DNA of 64,000 nucleotides, taken from an uncultured Muribaculaceae bacterium (GTDB lineage: Bacteria; Bacteroidota; Bacteroidia; Bacteroidales; Muribaculaceae). The position numbers and the translations under genes are program-made. The stretch's first letter is position 1. Every line of letters starts with the position of its first letter. Of this stretch, positions 50,472 through 59,395 are shown piece by piece. Under the pieces are notes generated by a model that saw only the letters and a list, made by a program, of their open reading frames with translations, had not been told where the DNA came from and searched no databases. The stretch spans positions 24,764-88,763 of the forward strand of contig CAJUMR010000008.1 in NCBI GenBank assembly GCA_910587475.1, in the 5' to 3' direction.

Positions 50472-52229
50472 ATGAACAACTCATCTGACACAATGATAGC
50501 TGGTATAAAGATCGACCGCTCGGCATGGATGCTTCTCGCGGTCTGTGCGATTGTGATGCTTCCGTTTCTTGGCATCGCAGAGTTCAACACCAAAGGCGAG
50601 CCGCGTGAGGCTGTTGTGGCCTATTCGATATTGGACAGTGGCAACTGGATACTGCCGACAAACAATGGCGGTGAGATGCCCTACAAACCTCCGTTCTTCC
50701 ATTGGTGCATAGCTGCGGCTTCGGTGCTCAACGGTGGAGTGGTCAATGAATTCACTTCGCGGCTGCCGTCGGCTGTGGCTCTGTTGGCCATGACTGTGTG
50801 GACGTTTGTTTTTTATGCGCGTCGCAAGTCTTTGGCGCTGGCAATGGGCACCGCTCTTGTCGCATTCACAACGTTTGAACTTCATCGGGCGGGAGCTAAC
50901 TGTCGCGTCGACATGGTCTTGACAGCTGCGACAGTCGGGGCGATATACGCTCTTTTCACATGGTGGGAGCGAGGCATGAAGGGCGTGCCCTGGCTCGCTG
51001 TGCTCATGATGAGTATCGGAACGCTGACCAAAGGTCCGGTAGGCATGATAATCCCGTGTCTTGTTGCAGGAGTTTTCATGTTGTTGCGCGGAGTTAATTT
51101 CTTCAAGGCTTTTTTCCTGTTGGCAGCCTGGGGACTGATGTCGCTTGTCCTGCCTCTCGCATGGTATCTGGCGGCCTACAATCAGGGAGGACAGGAGTTC
51201 CTCGATCTTGTAATGGAAGAGAACTTCGGACGCATGACGAGCACCATGAGCTATGACTCGTGTGTCAACCCGTGGCCATATAATGTGATGACGCTTGTGG
51301 CCGGATTTGTGCCTTGGACGCTTGCCGTGGTAATGGTCCTGTTTGTGTTGCCTTACCGCCGGTTCAAACGTCCCGCAGAGGCTGATTCCTGGTCTGCTCT
51401 GTTCGGAAAGTTCAAGACAATGCCTGCGGTCAATCTTCTCTCGGCGGTAGCGTCGGTGGTTATATTTGTATTCTACTGTATCCCCCAGAGCAAACGCAGT
51501 GTCTATCTCATGCCGATGTATCCGTTTGTCGCGTTTTTTGTCGCCCAGCTGTTGATGTGGGTGTCGCGGCGGAGCGTAAAGGTCGTAAAAGCGTTTGGCG
51601 ATGTCATGGCCGCCGTCGGTGTGGCGCTGTTGTTATGTTTCCTGGCTGTAAAGGCCGGCATTGTGCCTGACTCGATGTTCGGCAATGGTCGTCATGCGGC
51701 TCAGAACATAGCGATGATGCATGCCATTGCAGGACTGTCGGGCTGGAATTGGTTGTGGGTAGCCGTAGCGCCCGCGGCTTCGCTCGCATGGTGGATGCGC
51801 TTCCGACGTAAGGCCGACGCCGATCATGGGCTTGTGTTCATCTCCGGAATTATCATGGCGATCTATATCTCGATGGCAGGAGCTTATCAGCCTGCAGTGC
51901 TCAATGTTAAGTCGGTCAAGGATATCGCTGGCGAGATTAATCGTGTTGCTCCGGAGTCGGAAGGCCGTATCTATGAGTTTATTGAGCATGGAGAGTTTGC
52001 AGCCGGAGACCCTGTGCACTATTTTGAAATTAATTTTTATATCGGCGACCGCATGGCAAGTTTCTACAAGCAGCGTCCCGAAAGCGGTTTCCTGCTCATC
52101 GGCAACGATGATGCAGCCAAGTATTTGCCTGAGTTCGAGAACGAAGGCTACGTCTTTGAGGAGCGTTACTCCACTCCGCGGCCATTGCTCGGCCAGATGT
52201 CGAAGGTCTACCGTTTCGAAAAGCGGTAG
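50472..52229 (+). CDS. GT39/ArnT-like membrane glycosyltransferase
   Basis: A 585-residue protein with about twelve membrane segments. The DE/EPR-like motif FNTKGEPREAVVAYSILDSG and the loop NWILPTNNGGEMPYKPPFFH are characteristic of lipid-linked-sugar transferases (PMT/ArnT family). RLPSAVALLAMTVW and LTKGPVGMIIPCL follow. It would transfer a sugar from a polyprenyl donor to lipid A or protein in the periplasm; the exact sugar is unknown. It ends before a bidirectional terminator. Confidence 0.85.
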   Translation: MNNSSDTMIAGIKIDRSAWMLLAVCAIVMLPFLGIAEFNTKGEPREAVVAYSILDSGNWILPTNNGGEMPYKPPFFHWCIAAASVLNGGVVNEFTSRLPSAVALLAMTVWTFVFYARRKSLALAMGTALVAFTTFELHRAGANCRVDMVLTAATVGAIYALFTWWERGMKGVPWLAVLMMSIGTLTKGPVGMIIPCLVAGVFMLLRGVNFFKAFFLLAAWGLMSLVLPLAWYLAAYNQGGQEFLDLVMEENFGRMTSTMSYDSCVNPWPYNVMTLVAGFVPWTLAVVMVLFVLPYRRFKRPAEADSWSALFGKFKTMPAVNLLSAVASVVIFVFYCIPQSKRSVYLMPMYPFVAFFVAQLLMWVSRRSVKVVKAFGDVMAAVGVALLLCFLAVKAGIVPDSMFGNGRHAAQNIAMMHAIAGLSGWNWLWVAVAPAASLAWWMRFRRKADADHGLVFISGIIMAIYISMAGAYQPAVLNVKSVKDIAGEINRVAPESEGRIYEFIEHGEFAAGDPVHYFEINFYIGDRMASFYKQRPESGFLLIGNDDAAKYLPEFENEGYVFEERYSTPRPLLGQMSKVYRFEKR

Positions 52230-52260
52230 GCTCAGCGGCGGCGCAGCATGATATACAACA

Positions 52261-52294
52261 AAAAAAGCTTGAACCGACCGGTTCAAGCTTTTTT
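52261..52294. terminator. Bidirectional terminator between the GT39 gene and prs
   Basis: A perfect 10-bp core stem GCTTGAACCG (52267-52276) with CGGTTCAAGC (52279-52288), preceded by A6 and followed by T6, extending the stem to 16 bp. It serves both convergent genes. Confidence 0.95.
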
Positions 52295-52327
52295 GTTGTC
52301 TGATATGATGAATATGTCAGATTAATC

Positions 52328-53272
52328 TTATTTGATCAGATATTGAGACGATATCGATTCGTTGTCGTGGACACGGCGGATTGTGTCGGCAAACAGTTTT
52401 GCAACAGAGATGATGGTGCATTTGTCGCAGTGTTTGCGATAGGGGATCGAGTTGGTGAATATCATTTCTGTAAGCGGGCTTTCGTTGACGCGGTCTGTTG
52501 CCGGGTCGCTCATGATGGCGTGAGAGCAGAGAGCGCGAACTGATTTTGCTCCGTTTTCCATCATCAGTGAAGCTGCCTTAACGATTGTGCCGGCGGTGTC
52601 ACACATGTCGTCGATCAGAATAACATTCTTGTCCTTGACGTCGCCGATAACTGTCATCTTGGCAACAACGTTGGCTTTAGCACGCTGTTTGTGGCAGAGC
52701 ACGAGCGGAAGGTCGAGGTATTTGGCGTAGCTGTTGGCGCGTTTCGCACCGCCTACGTCGGGAGTAGCGATGACCATGTTGTCGAGGTTGAGCGACTGGA
52801 TGTAGGGGATGAACACCGACGATGCATAGAGGTGGTCAACCGGAACATTGAAGAAGCCTTGGATCTGGTCAGCGTGCAGGTCCATGGTGATCACGCGGTT
52901 TACTCCGGCGGTCATCAGGAGGTCGGCGACAAGTTTTGCAGCAATTGACACACGCGGTTTGTCCTTGCGGTCCTGGCGTGCCCAGCCGAAATAGGGCATG
53001 ACAGCGATGATCGACTTTGCTGATGCGCGTTTTGCGGCATCGATCATCAGGAGCAGCTCCATGAGGTTGTCGGTGTTGGGGAACGTTGACTGAACGAGAT
53101 AGACTTCGCAGCCGCGGATCGACTCTTCAAACGATACTTCGAATTCACCGTCGGCGAAATGCTGGATGTTCATTTTTCCGAGTTCGACGCCAAGGGACTT
53201 GCAAATCTCTTCGGCCATGTACTGTGAGTTTGTGCCGGAGAAGACTTTAAAAGGGGGTAGGGAGTTATCCAT
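52328..53272 (-). CDS. prs: Ribose-phosphate pyrophosphokinase
   Basis: A 314-residue enzyme that makes PRPP from ribose-5-phosphate and ATP. FKVFSGTNSQYMAEEICKSL is the N-terminus. VMPYFGWARQDRKDKPRVSI is the flexible loop, MDLHADQIQGFF the ATP-binding signature and VILIDDMCDTAGTIVKAA the PRPP loop. The ATG at 53272 gives the standard length; the frame upstream is not coding. A TAACTTTG box is at 53316-53309. Confidence 0.97.
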   Translation of the reverse strand: MDNSLPPFKVFSGTNSQYMAEEICKSLGVELGKMNIQHFADGEFEVSFEESIRGCEVYLVQSTFPNTDNLMELLLMIDAAKRASAKSIIAVMPYFGWARQDRKDKPRVSIAAKLVADLLMTAGVNRVITMDLHADQIQGFFNVPVDHLYASSVFIPYIQSLNLDNMVIATPDVGGAKRANSYAKYLDLPLVLCHKQRAKANVVAKMTVIGDVKDKNVILIDDMCDTAGTIVKAASLMMENGAKSVRALCSHAIMSDPATDRVNESPLTEMIFTNSIPYRKHCDKCTIISVAKLFADTIRRVHDNESISSQYLIK

Positions 53273-53392
53273 GATTGTTGAAATGATGAAGAATTCTTTT
53301 TCCGCGTGCAAAGTTAGCCTTTTTTTATCGTTTATGAGAGGAGTGTCACAGATTTTTTCGCCGCGCGTTGAAAAAATATTGTAAATCGGGAA

Positions 53393-54034
53393 TTAATGTC
53401 GGGTTTCACGGGCATAAATCATGTCGAACATGCATCTGAACCGTTCGTGATCAAGCAGCAGCGACTGCAGTTCTTTCAACCGCCGGGCATTGTCGCTCCA
53501 CGGTATCCAGATTTTCAGATAGCCGCCGTCGCCATATTTTTCTGTTATATGGCTCAGCGCGCGGCGGTACTGATTTTCGCGGTCGAGCTCCGGATAGTTG
53601 GCAAGGCCGTACTGGATCGTGCGGCGCACGATCGTCTCAGGATCGATCATGCGGTCGGCTTCGGCGACGATCAGACCATAGCGGTTACGCGGTTTGTGGC
53701 TGTTGGATGCGCGGTGGTCTTCGACGGCTCTCCCCATCATCGCTATCTGGCGCTGTGAAAAGTGGCTTGCGACGAATGGGTCACTTTCGAGTATCTTGCG
53801 TGAGTCGATGTGATGGTACTTGCGACCGTTGACGAGCCCTACATCGTGGAACGCTGCGGCCGTATAGACCATGTCGAGATTGACCGGGCGCATTGATCCG
53901 GCTATTTTCAAACTTTGGTCTATGACACTCAAGGCGTGGTCCCGGCCATGAGCTTTGTCAAATGTTTCGTAGCGGGGCAATATGCATGTCTCGACATAGT
54001 GCTGCAAGTCCGGGGATATGTCAGGCCTTTCCAC
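53393..54034 (-). CDS. HD-domain phosphohydrolase
   Basis: A 213-residue protein if the GTG at 54034 is the start (VERPDISPDLQHYVE reading as M). An ATG at 54082 would overlap the amylase gene by 62 bases and is less likely. HD motif residues are seen as HGRDHALSVIDQSL, AAFHDVGLVNG and EADRMID, spaced as in HD hydrolases. These enzymes cut phosphate esters of nucleotides or other metabolites; the substrate is unknown. It overlaps the amylase gene's end. Confidence 0.8.
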   Translation of the reverse strand: MERPDISPDLQHYVETCILPRYETFDKAHGRDHALSVIDQSLKIAGSMRPVNLDMVYTAAAFHDVGLVNGRKYHHIDSRKILESDPFVASHFSQRQIAMMGRAVEDHRASNSHKPRNRYGLIVAEADRMIDPETIVRRTIQYGLANYPELDRENQYRRALSHITEKYGDGGYLKIWIPWSDNARRLKELQSLLLDHERFRCMFDMIYARETRH

Positions 54035-55733
54035 CGTCTGTCTGCTTGATGTCGGATTTCGACGTCTTGAATATCGCGGCACCCTTGGCAGGCAACTTCA
54101 CTTTGAACGGGACGTCGGACTTCAGATCCTTCTTTGTCGCACGGCCGCCGTTGATGAGGTCTTTCATCGTCGCTACTCCTTCGGGGAAACCGAGTACGTC
54201 GAACGCATGGCGGGGAATGTTGATTTCAACTTCTTTGTCATTGATGTCGAAGTTGACGGCGATCACTATCAGATCATCGTCGGTCGCGCGCAGGAAGGCA
54301 TAGTTGCGGTGAGGGTCGAAATGATGGTTCTCGTAGTTGGCATACATCAGATCGAAGAAACGTCCGCGGCTGATGGCCGGTTGCTCGTTGCAGAGTTTCA
54401 GTATGCGGGCATAGCTGTCGCGCAGTCTGACGGTGTCGTCAGGCATGACTCCGTTGCATTTCCCTCCGTTGAGGTAGGTTCTCACTGTCGGCATGCTCCA
54501 GTAGTCGAATATCGTAGTGCGGCCGTCATAGCCGCTGTAGCCCTCTGAGTCGAGAGCCGGCTCGCCGAGTTCCTGTCCGGCATAGATCATCATCGGCCCG
54601 GTGTTGATCATCGAGCTGACCACTAACGACGGCATCACGCGCCGGGCGTCGCCCGCATATTGTGGCGATGCGAAGCGCTGTTCGTCGTGGTTTTCAAGAA
54701 AGTTTAGCATTTTGTCGCCGATGCCTTCGACCGTCTGCCAGCATGATGTGATGCGGGCGGCCGACACGTCGTTACATTCGATAGCTCGCAAGGTGTCATA
54801 GAGGTTGACCTTGTCGTAGAGATAGTCGAAGCCGGCGTCGATATAAGGACGGTAGAGTTGCAGGTCGTAGATTTCGGCAATGAATATTATGCCGGGGAAA
54901 GAGTGTTTGACATTGTCGATCGCCCACTTCCAGAATTCGACAGGCACCATGTGGACCATGTCGCATCTGAAACCGTCGATGCCTTTCGCCGCCCAATAGC
55001 GCAGGATATGCAGCATCTTGAGCCATGTCGGCGGTATCGGGTCAAAGTGCTTGCTGCCGTTCCAGGGATCGACACCATAGTTGAGCTTTATGGTGTCGTA
55101 CCAGTCGTTGACACCCGGAAAAGCATTGAAGCAGTCGTTGCCCGACGCTTTTGCCGGAAATTCGACGTAGGCGTCGTCGCCGCTGCCCATGTCGACATGC
55201 GGTGCGAATTGCTGGCGGGGGATATAGTAGAAGTTGTTTGTCGGCGAGAAAAACATGTCTTTGTTGTCACCGTGGCCGAGATCCTCGATGCCGGCAGGCT
55301 TGGCGTCGGACGAATACTCGCGTGCGACATGGTTGGGCACGAAGTCGATCAGCACTTTCATGCCGGCCTTGTGGGTGCGCTTTACCAGAGCTTCGAACTC
55401 ACCGATGCGGTTGTCGACGTCTTCGGCCAGATCGGGATCGATGTCATAGTAGTCGGTGATTGCATAGGGGCTGCCGGCGTGACCTTTGATCACGTGGCGG
55501 TTATGGCGGGGGATGCCGTAGGCGGTGTAGTCGGCGTCGTGGGCGTGTTCGATCACACCTGTGTACCATACGTGGGTGGTGCCGAGCGATTTGATGTCGC
55601 GCAGAACGCGGTCGGTGATGGCGTTGAGTTTGCCCGAACCGTTACGTTCGAGTGTGCCGTTGTGGGCCGGTGCGGGACAATAGTTGGTGTACAGTCGGGG
55701 AAGCAGTTGGTAGATGACGGGTTTTACGGTCAT
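54021..55733 (-). CDS. GH13 alpha-amylase family glycosidase
   Basis: A 570-residue cytoplasmic protein (no signal). GH13 conserved regions are visible: VLIDFVPNHVAREY (region I), GIDGFRCDMVHMVPVEFW (region II, with the catalytic Asp), IFIAEIYD (region III, catalytic Glu) and NFLENHDEQRFA (region IV). A C-terminal beta-sandwich follows. It acts on alpha-glucans or related sugars; exact specificity cannot be read. It is likely in the same operon as the HD gene, which it overlaps. Confidence 0.93.
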   Translation of the reverse strand: MTVKPVIYQLLPRLYTNYCPAPAHNGTLERNGSGKLNAITDRVLRDIKSLGTTHVWYTGVIEHAHDADYTAYGIPRHNRHVIKGHAGSPYAITDYYDIDPDLAEDVDNRIGEFEALVKRTHKAGMKVLIDFVPNHVAREYSSDAKPAGIEDLGHGDNKDMFFSPTNNFYYIPRQQFAPHVDMGSGDDAYVEFPAKASGNDCFNAFPGVNDWYDTIKLNYGVDPWNGSKHFDPIPPTWLKMLHILRYWAAKGIDGFRCDMVHMVPVEFWKWAIDNVKHSFPGIIFIAEIYDLQLYRPYIDAGFDYLYDKVNLYDTLRAIECNDVSAARITSCWQTVEGIGDKMLNFLENHDEQRFASPQYAGDARRVMPSLVVSSMINTGPMMIYAGQELGEPALDSEGYSGYDGRTTIFDYWSMPTVRTYLNGGKCNGVMPDDTVRLRDSYARILKLCNEQPAISRGRFFDLMYANYENHHFDPHRNYAFLRATDDDLIVIAVNFDINDKEVEINIPRHAFDVLGFPEGVATMKDLINGGRATKKDLKSDVPFKVKLPAKGAAIFKTSKSDIKQTDGGKA

Positions 55734-55747
55734 ATTATAGGAAGGAT

Positions 55748-56548
55748 TTATTTTTTATTACTGGGATTCCACATTCCGGCGTCTTTGAGGGCGCGGCGTG
55801 TGTGGATGTAGCCGCTCGTGACGACGGCCTTGAGATTTTTAAGATCAAAAACTTTGTGAGACGACAACTCGGGAGTCTGGACCGACAGGTCACACATGGC
55901 CATGTCGCCGGCCTGATTGGATTTTGCCATCAGATTGTAGGTGCGCATGGCGACATCGAGGATCGACAGCTTTTTGCCCGGCAAGCGCATGGGGCTGACA
56001 TTAATGCCTATCAGACGCTCGCATTTGTCGCGGATGATCCAGGCCGGATGGTTGCGCAGCACACCGCCGTCGACATAGTTGACACCGTCGATTTTCACCG
56101 GCTTGAATACAATAGGGATCGAGCACGACGCTGCCATGCGGTCGCCGATAGCTCCTGTGTGGAATTCGACAGCACAGCCATTGTCGATGTCGGTGGCGCC
56201 GATATATGTCGGGATATTAAGATCTTCAAGGTTCTTGAATTGCCCGTATTTGCCGATCGACTGCATTATGAATTTTTTGAATTTGTCGATCGCCATTATT
56301 CCTCCGTTGCCCATGCTCATGCTTGCGAAATCGCTGAAGCCTCTGTTTTCAAAAATCTTGGTCATCTGTTCGGGGGGCATGCCCGACGCGTAAAGCACGG
56401 CTACAACAGAGCCGGCGCTGACGCCGGCGATGATGTCGGGTTTCAGTCCGGCCTCTTCGATGGCCATCAATGCGCCGACGTGGGCGAAGCCTCTGGCTCC
56501 TCCACCGCTCAGAGCCACTCCGAGTTTATATTTTTTTTGTTCTGACAT
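55748..56548 (-). CDS. Patatin-like phospholipase (RssA-like)
   Basis: A 266-residue hydrolase. The oxyanion GGGARGFAHVGAL is followed by the nucleophile elbow GVSAGSVVAV (GxSxG) and the catalytic Asp in DGGVLRNHPAW. The short size and absent signal fit cytoplasmic patatin proteins. It hydrolyses acyl lipids. A TATTTTTG box lies at 56576-56569, and the gene starts 14 bases upstream of the amylase gene's start codon. Confidence 0.9.
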   Translation of the reverse strand: MSEQKKYKLGVALSGGGARGFAHVGALMAIEEAGLKPDIIAGVSAGSVVAVLYASGMPPEQMTKIFENRGFSDFASMSMGNGGIMAIDKFKKFIMQSIGKYGQFKNLEDLNIPTYIGATDIDNGCAVEFHTGAIGDRMAASCSIPIVFKPVKIDGVNYVDGGVLRNHPAWIIRDKCERLIGINVSPMRLPGKKLSILDVAMRTYNLMAKSNQAGDMAMCDLSVQTPELSSHKVFDLKNLKAVVTSGYIHTRRALKDAGMWNPSNKK

Positions 56549-56805
56549 CCTAAAACATTATTATATTGCAAAAATACTAATAATTATCATGCCTGACCAA
56601 GTATGCTGTCAAAAATTTTGAATGGCTTCATGAAATAGCGTCGGAGATGTTTCCAATAGTTTTCGGGCGGCGTTGCAAAGTTTTTCGGCCATTGCGATAG
56701 TCAGCCGCGGGACGATAAACCAATGCCGTGGCGGCGATGTTATAATTGATATGCGTTCAATGGCGCATGTGTGATTTTTTCGACTGTTGAAAAAATGAGA
56801 GTTTT

Positions 56806-57582
56806 ATGGATTTAAAGAAGATTAAAAATGATAATCTGTCGTGGTTCAGACGTTTTGTCACCGCGTCGCTGCGCATGATAGTGCTGGCGGCTGCTGTGGT
56901 GCTGATCATGATCATAACGTTTGACATCATCGAGAATGTTTCTTTTCTCGTCGATCCGCGTTTCCTTAGGTTGCAATTCTGGATCTGCGTGGTGTTCATG
57001 ACCGATATTGTGGTCGAGGGCATCATGGGGCCGCACACCCCCGGTCGTCTGTTGATGGAGGCGGTTTTCTTTGTTATGTGTATTCCGTTTGTCAACATCG
57101 TCAACTATTTCGGCATCGATGTGTCGGGTGAGGCGCTGTTCGTCCTGCGGGCGTTGCCGTTGCTGCGGGCGACCTATGTCATCTTCGAAGTCGGCGGATC
57201 GGTAGGACGTGACCGGGTCACCGATCTGTTCAGGGCCTATATCACGCTTTTTATCGTTGTGGTCTATTTCTCAAGCCTGATGTTTTATGTCGAGGAACAT
57301 CCGGTCAACAGCGGCGTCGACAGTTATTGGTCGGCGCTCTGGTGGACTATCATGACCCTGACCACGGCCGGCTGTTACATCACCGAAGTGACCACTGTCG
57401 GCAAGATCCTGTCGGTCGTTCTGTCGGGAGGAGGACTGGTGCTGTTTCCGGTGTTTACGGTCTATGTGGCCAACGCTGTGTCGGGCTCGGGCAGCGGCAA
57501 GCAGGATGGCGATGATAAAAAAGAGGATCCAAACGGCGATCAAGCCGGAAATAATGCTAACTTTGCCGATGCAAAGGGCTGA
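56806..57582 (+). CDS. Ion channel family protein with unusual selectivity filter
   Basis: A 258-residue protein with six hydrophobic segments, similar to six-helix cation channels. The pore region reads SALWWTIMTLTTAGCYITEV. Potassium channels have TVGYGD at the filter; here the equivalent stretch is TAGCYI. So ion selectivity may differ. A charged, disordered tail follows (about residues 230-258). The gene begins after a 257-base region with no gene. Confidence 0.75.
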   Translation: MDLKKIKNDNLSWFRRFVTASLRMIVLAAAVVLIMIITFDIIENVSFLVDPRFLRLQFWICVVFMTDIVVEGIMGPHTPGRLLMEAVFFVMCIPFVNIVNYFGIDVSGEALFVLRALPLLRATYVIFEVGGSVGRDRVTDLFRAYITLFIVVVYFSSLMFYVEEHPVNSGVDSYWSALWWTIMTLTTAGCYITEVTTVGKILSVVLSGGGLVLFPVFTVYVANAVSGSGSGKQDGDDKKEDPNGDQAGNNANFADAKG

Positions 57583-57606
57583 CCGCCCGACATCACTGAC
57601 TGAACA

Positions 57607-59007
57607 ATGAGTATAGGAGAAAAAATAGAACGTCTGCGTAAACGTGCGGCCACGATGTGGCAGTATGGTTCGGCCGGTGTATGGAACGAACGGCGCAACA
57701 CCCTTAAGATAAAGGTGATCAAGACGATCAATCTGTCGGTGAGGTCGTTTATGAGCTCCGACATTCAGTCGCAGGCGTGTGCCATGACCTACCGGACGGT
57801 GCTGGCGATCGTTCCTGCTCTGGCTATGCTTTTTGCGCTTGGACGAGGCTTCGGATTGCAGACTCTTATTGAAAATGAGATATATACTATCTTCCATGCT
57901 CAGCGCGAGGCCATCAGCCGCATGCTTGCATTTGTGGATTCCTATCTCAATCAGGCGAGCGAGGGAGTGTTTGTCGGCATCGGCATATTGTTTCTGCTCT
58001 GGACGTTGATCTCGCTGGTGAGCAGCGTTGAGGATAGTTTCAATGCCGTGTGGGGAGTGAAGGAGGGCCGCAGCATGTGGCGCAAGGTCACCGACTATAC
58101 GGCGATGCTGCTTATCCTGCCGGTGCTGATGATCTGTGCCGGCGGTCTTAGCATGCTTATGTCGTCGACGCTCAACGCAGTGTTTCATTTCAAATTTCTG
58201 ACGCCTTTGGTAAGCCTCAGTCTCGAGGCCGGATCGTGGGTGTTCACATGGCTGTTTTTCACGGCTGTCTACATGCTGATCCCTAATGTCAAGGTGAAAT
58301 TTGCCAACGCTTTCATCGCCGGAGTCATGGCCGGAACGGGTTTCCTGGTGCTTCAGTGGATCTTTGTCACCGGACAGATGTATGTCGCCAAATATAATGC
58401 GATCTACGGCAGTGTGTCGTTCATTCCCTTGATGTTGATATGGCTTCAGCTCGTGTGGGTGATCACGCTGTCGGGAGCAGTGCTGTGCTATGCGTCGCAG
58501 AACATATTTGAGTTCGACTTCAAGGATGATGTCGACCGCATATCGCTGCGCTACCGCGAGAAAGTGATCATGGCCGTGGCTGTGATCATAGTCAGGCGTT
58601 TTGCCGATTCTCAGCCTCCGCTGACCGTGCGCGACATCATTGTGGGCTATCATCTGCCGTCGCGTCTGGTCAACGATGCCGTCGAGGCGCTTTACGCCGC
58701 AGGGTTAGTGTCGCGGGTGGTGATCGATTCCAAGAAGGAGATCTATGGCTTTCAGCCCGCTATCGAGGTCGACAAGATCACCGTGTCGTCGGTGCGTGAT
58801 CGCCTTGAAGCTTCGGGCCGGCATGGTTTCATACCGTCGTTCGACTCGATGTTTCCGGGCGTTGTGAAGATCTACGATCAGATGACAGCGGGGCTCAACC
58901 GCATAGCCGGCGATGTGAGGCTTGTCGACCTGCAGGTGGAGTCGCTCGTCGGTTCCGGAGGAAATTATAAGCTAAACGATAATACAACAACCGATAATCA
59001 ACATTAA
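57607..59007 (+). CDS. YihY/BrkB family membrane protein
   Basis: A 466-residue protein. SSDIQSQACAMTYRTVLAIV and PALAMLFALGRGFGLQ start the YihY/BrkB domain. Six membrane segments follow up to WLQLVWVITLSGAVLCYASQ. A C-terminal cytoplasmic region of about 150 residues (VRDIIVGYHLPSRLVND) extends beyond the core. The family's function is unsettled; earlier it was called ribonuclease BN in error. It starts 24 bases after the channel gene, suggesting an operon. Confidence 0.88.
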   Translation: MSIGEKIERLRKRAATMWQYGSAGVWNERRNTLKIKVIKTINLSVRSFMSSDIQSQACAMTYRTVLAIVPALAMLFALGRGFGLQTLIENEIYTIFHAQREAISRMLAFVDSYLNQASEGVFVGIGILFLLWTLISLVSSVEDSFNAVWGVKEGRSMWRKVTDYTAMLLILPVLMICAGGLSMLMSSTLNAVFHFKFLTPLVSLSLEAGSWVFTWLFFTAVYMLIPNVKVKFANAFIAGVMAGTGFLVLQWIFVTGQMYVAKYNAIYGSVSFIPLMLIWLQLVWVITLSGAVLCYASQNIFEFDFKDDVDRISLRYREKVIMAVAVIIVRRFADSQPPLTVRDIIVGYHLPSRLVNDAVEALYAAGLVSRVVIDSKKEIYGFQPAIEVDKITVSSVRDRLEASGRHGFIPSFDSMFPGVVKIYDQMTAGLNRIAGDVRLVDLQVESLVGSGGNYKLNDNTTTDNQH

Positions 59008-59020
59008 AAAATCAATCATT

Positions 59021-59395
59021 ATGAAGAAAGTAATCGCTACAACCGCAGCTCCCGGAGCAATCGGTCCTTACAGTCAGGCAATCGACACCGGTTCATTTGT
59101 CTACGCATCGGGTCAGATACCTTTGAACCCTGTCACCGGCGAAATACCCGAAGGCATCAAGGCTCAGACCGAGCAGTCGCTGGCCAATGTCAAAGCGATC
59201 CTTGCAGCTGCCGGTCTGACAGTTGACAATGTGGTGAAAACCACTGTGTTTCTTGCCGATATGAACGATTTTGCAGCCATGAATGAGGTCTATGGCGCTA
59301 CATTCACCGAACCTTATCCTGCGCGTTCGGCTGTGGCTGTGAAGACCTTACCCAAGAATGTGCTCGTCGAAGTCGAAGTCATCGCCATCCGATAA
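59021..59395 (+). CDS. ridA: RidA family 2-iminobutanoate deaminase
   Basis: A 124-residue protein. IGPYSQAIDTGSFVYASGQI, LNPVTGEIPEG and PYPARSAVAVKTLPKNVLVE are diagnostic. The arginine in PARSAV is the catalytic residue. RidA detoxifies reactive enamine/imine intermediates from serine and threonine dehydration. It overlaps the convergent folC gene by 17 bases. Confidence 0.96.
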   Translation: MKKVIATTAAPGAIGPYSQAIDTGSFVYASGQIPLNPVTGEIPEGIKAQTEQSLANVKAILAAAGLTVDNVVKTTVFLADMNDFAAMNEVYGATFTEPYPARSAVAVKTLPKNVLVEVEVIAIR

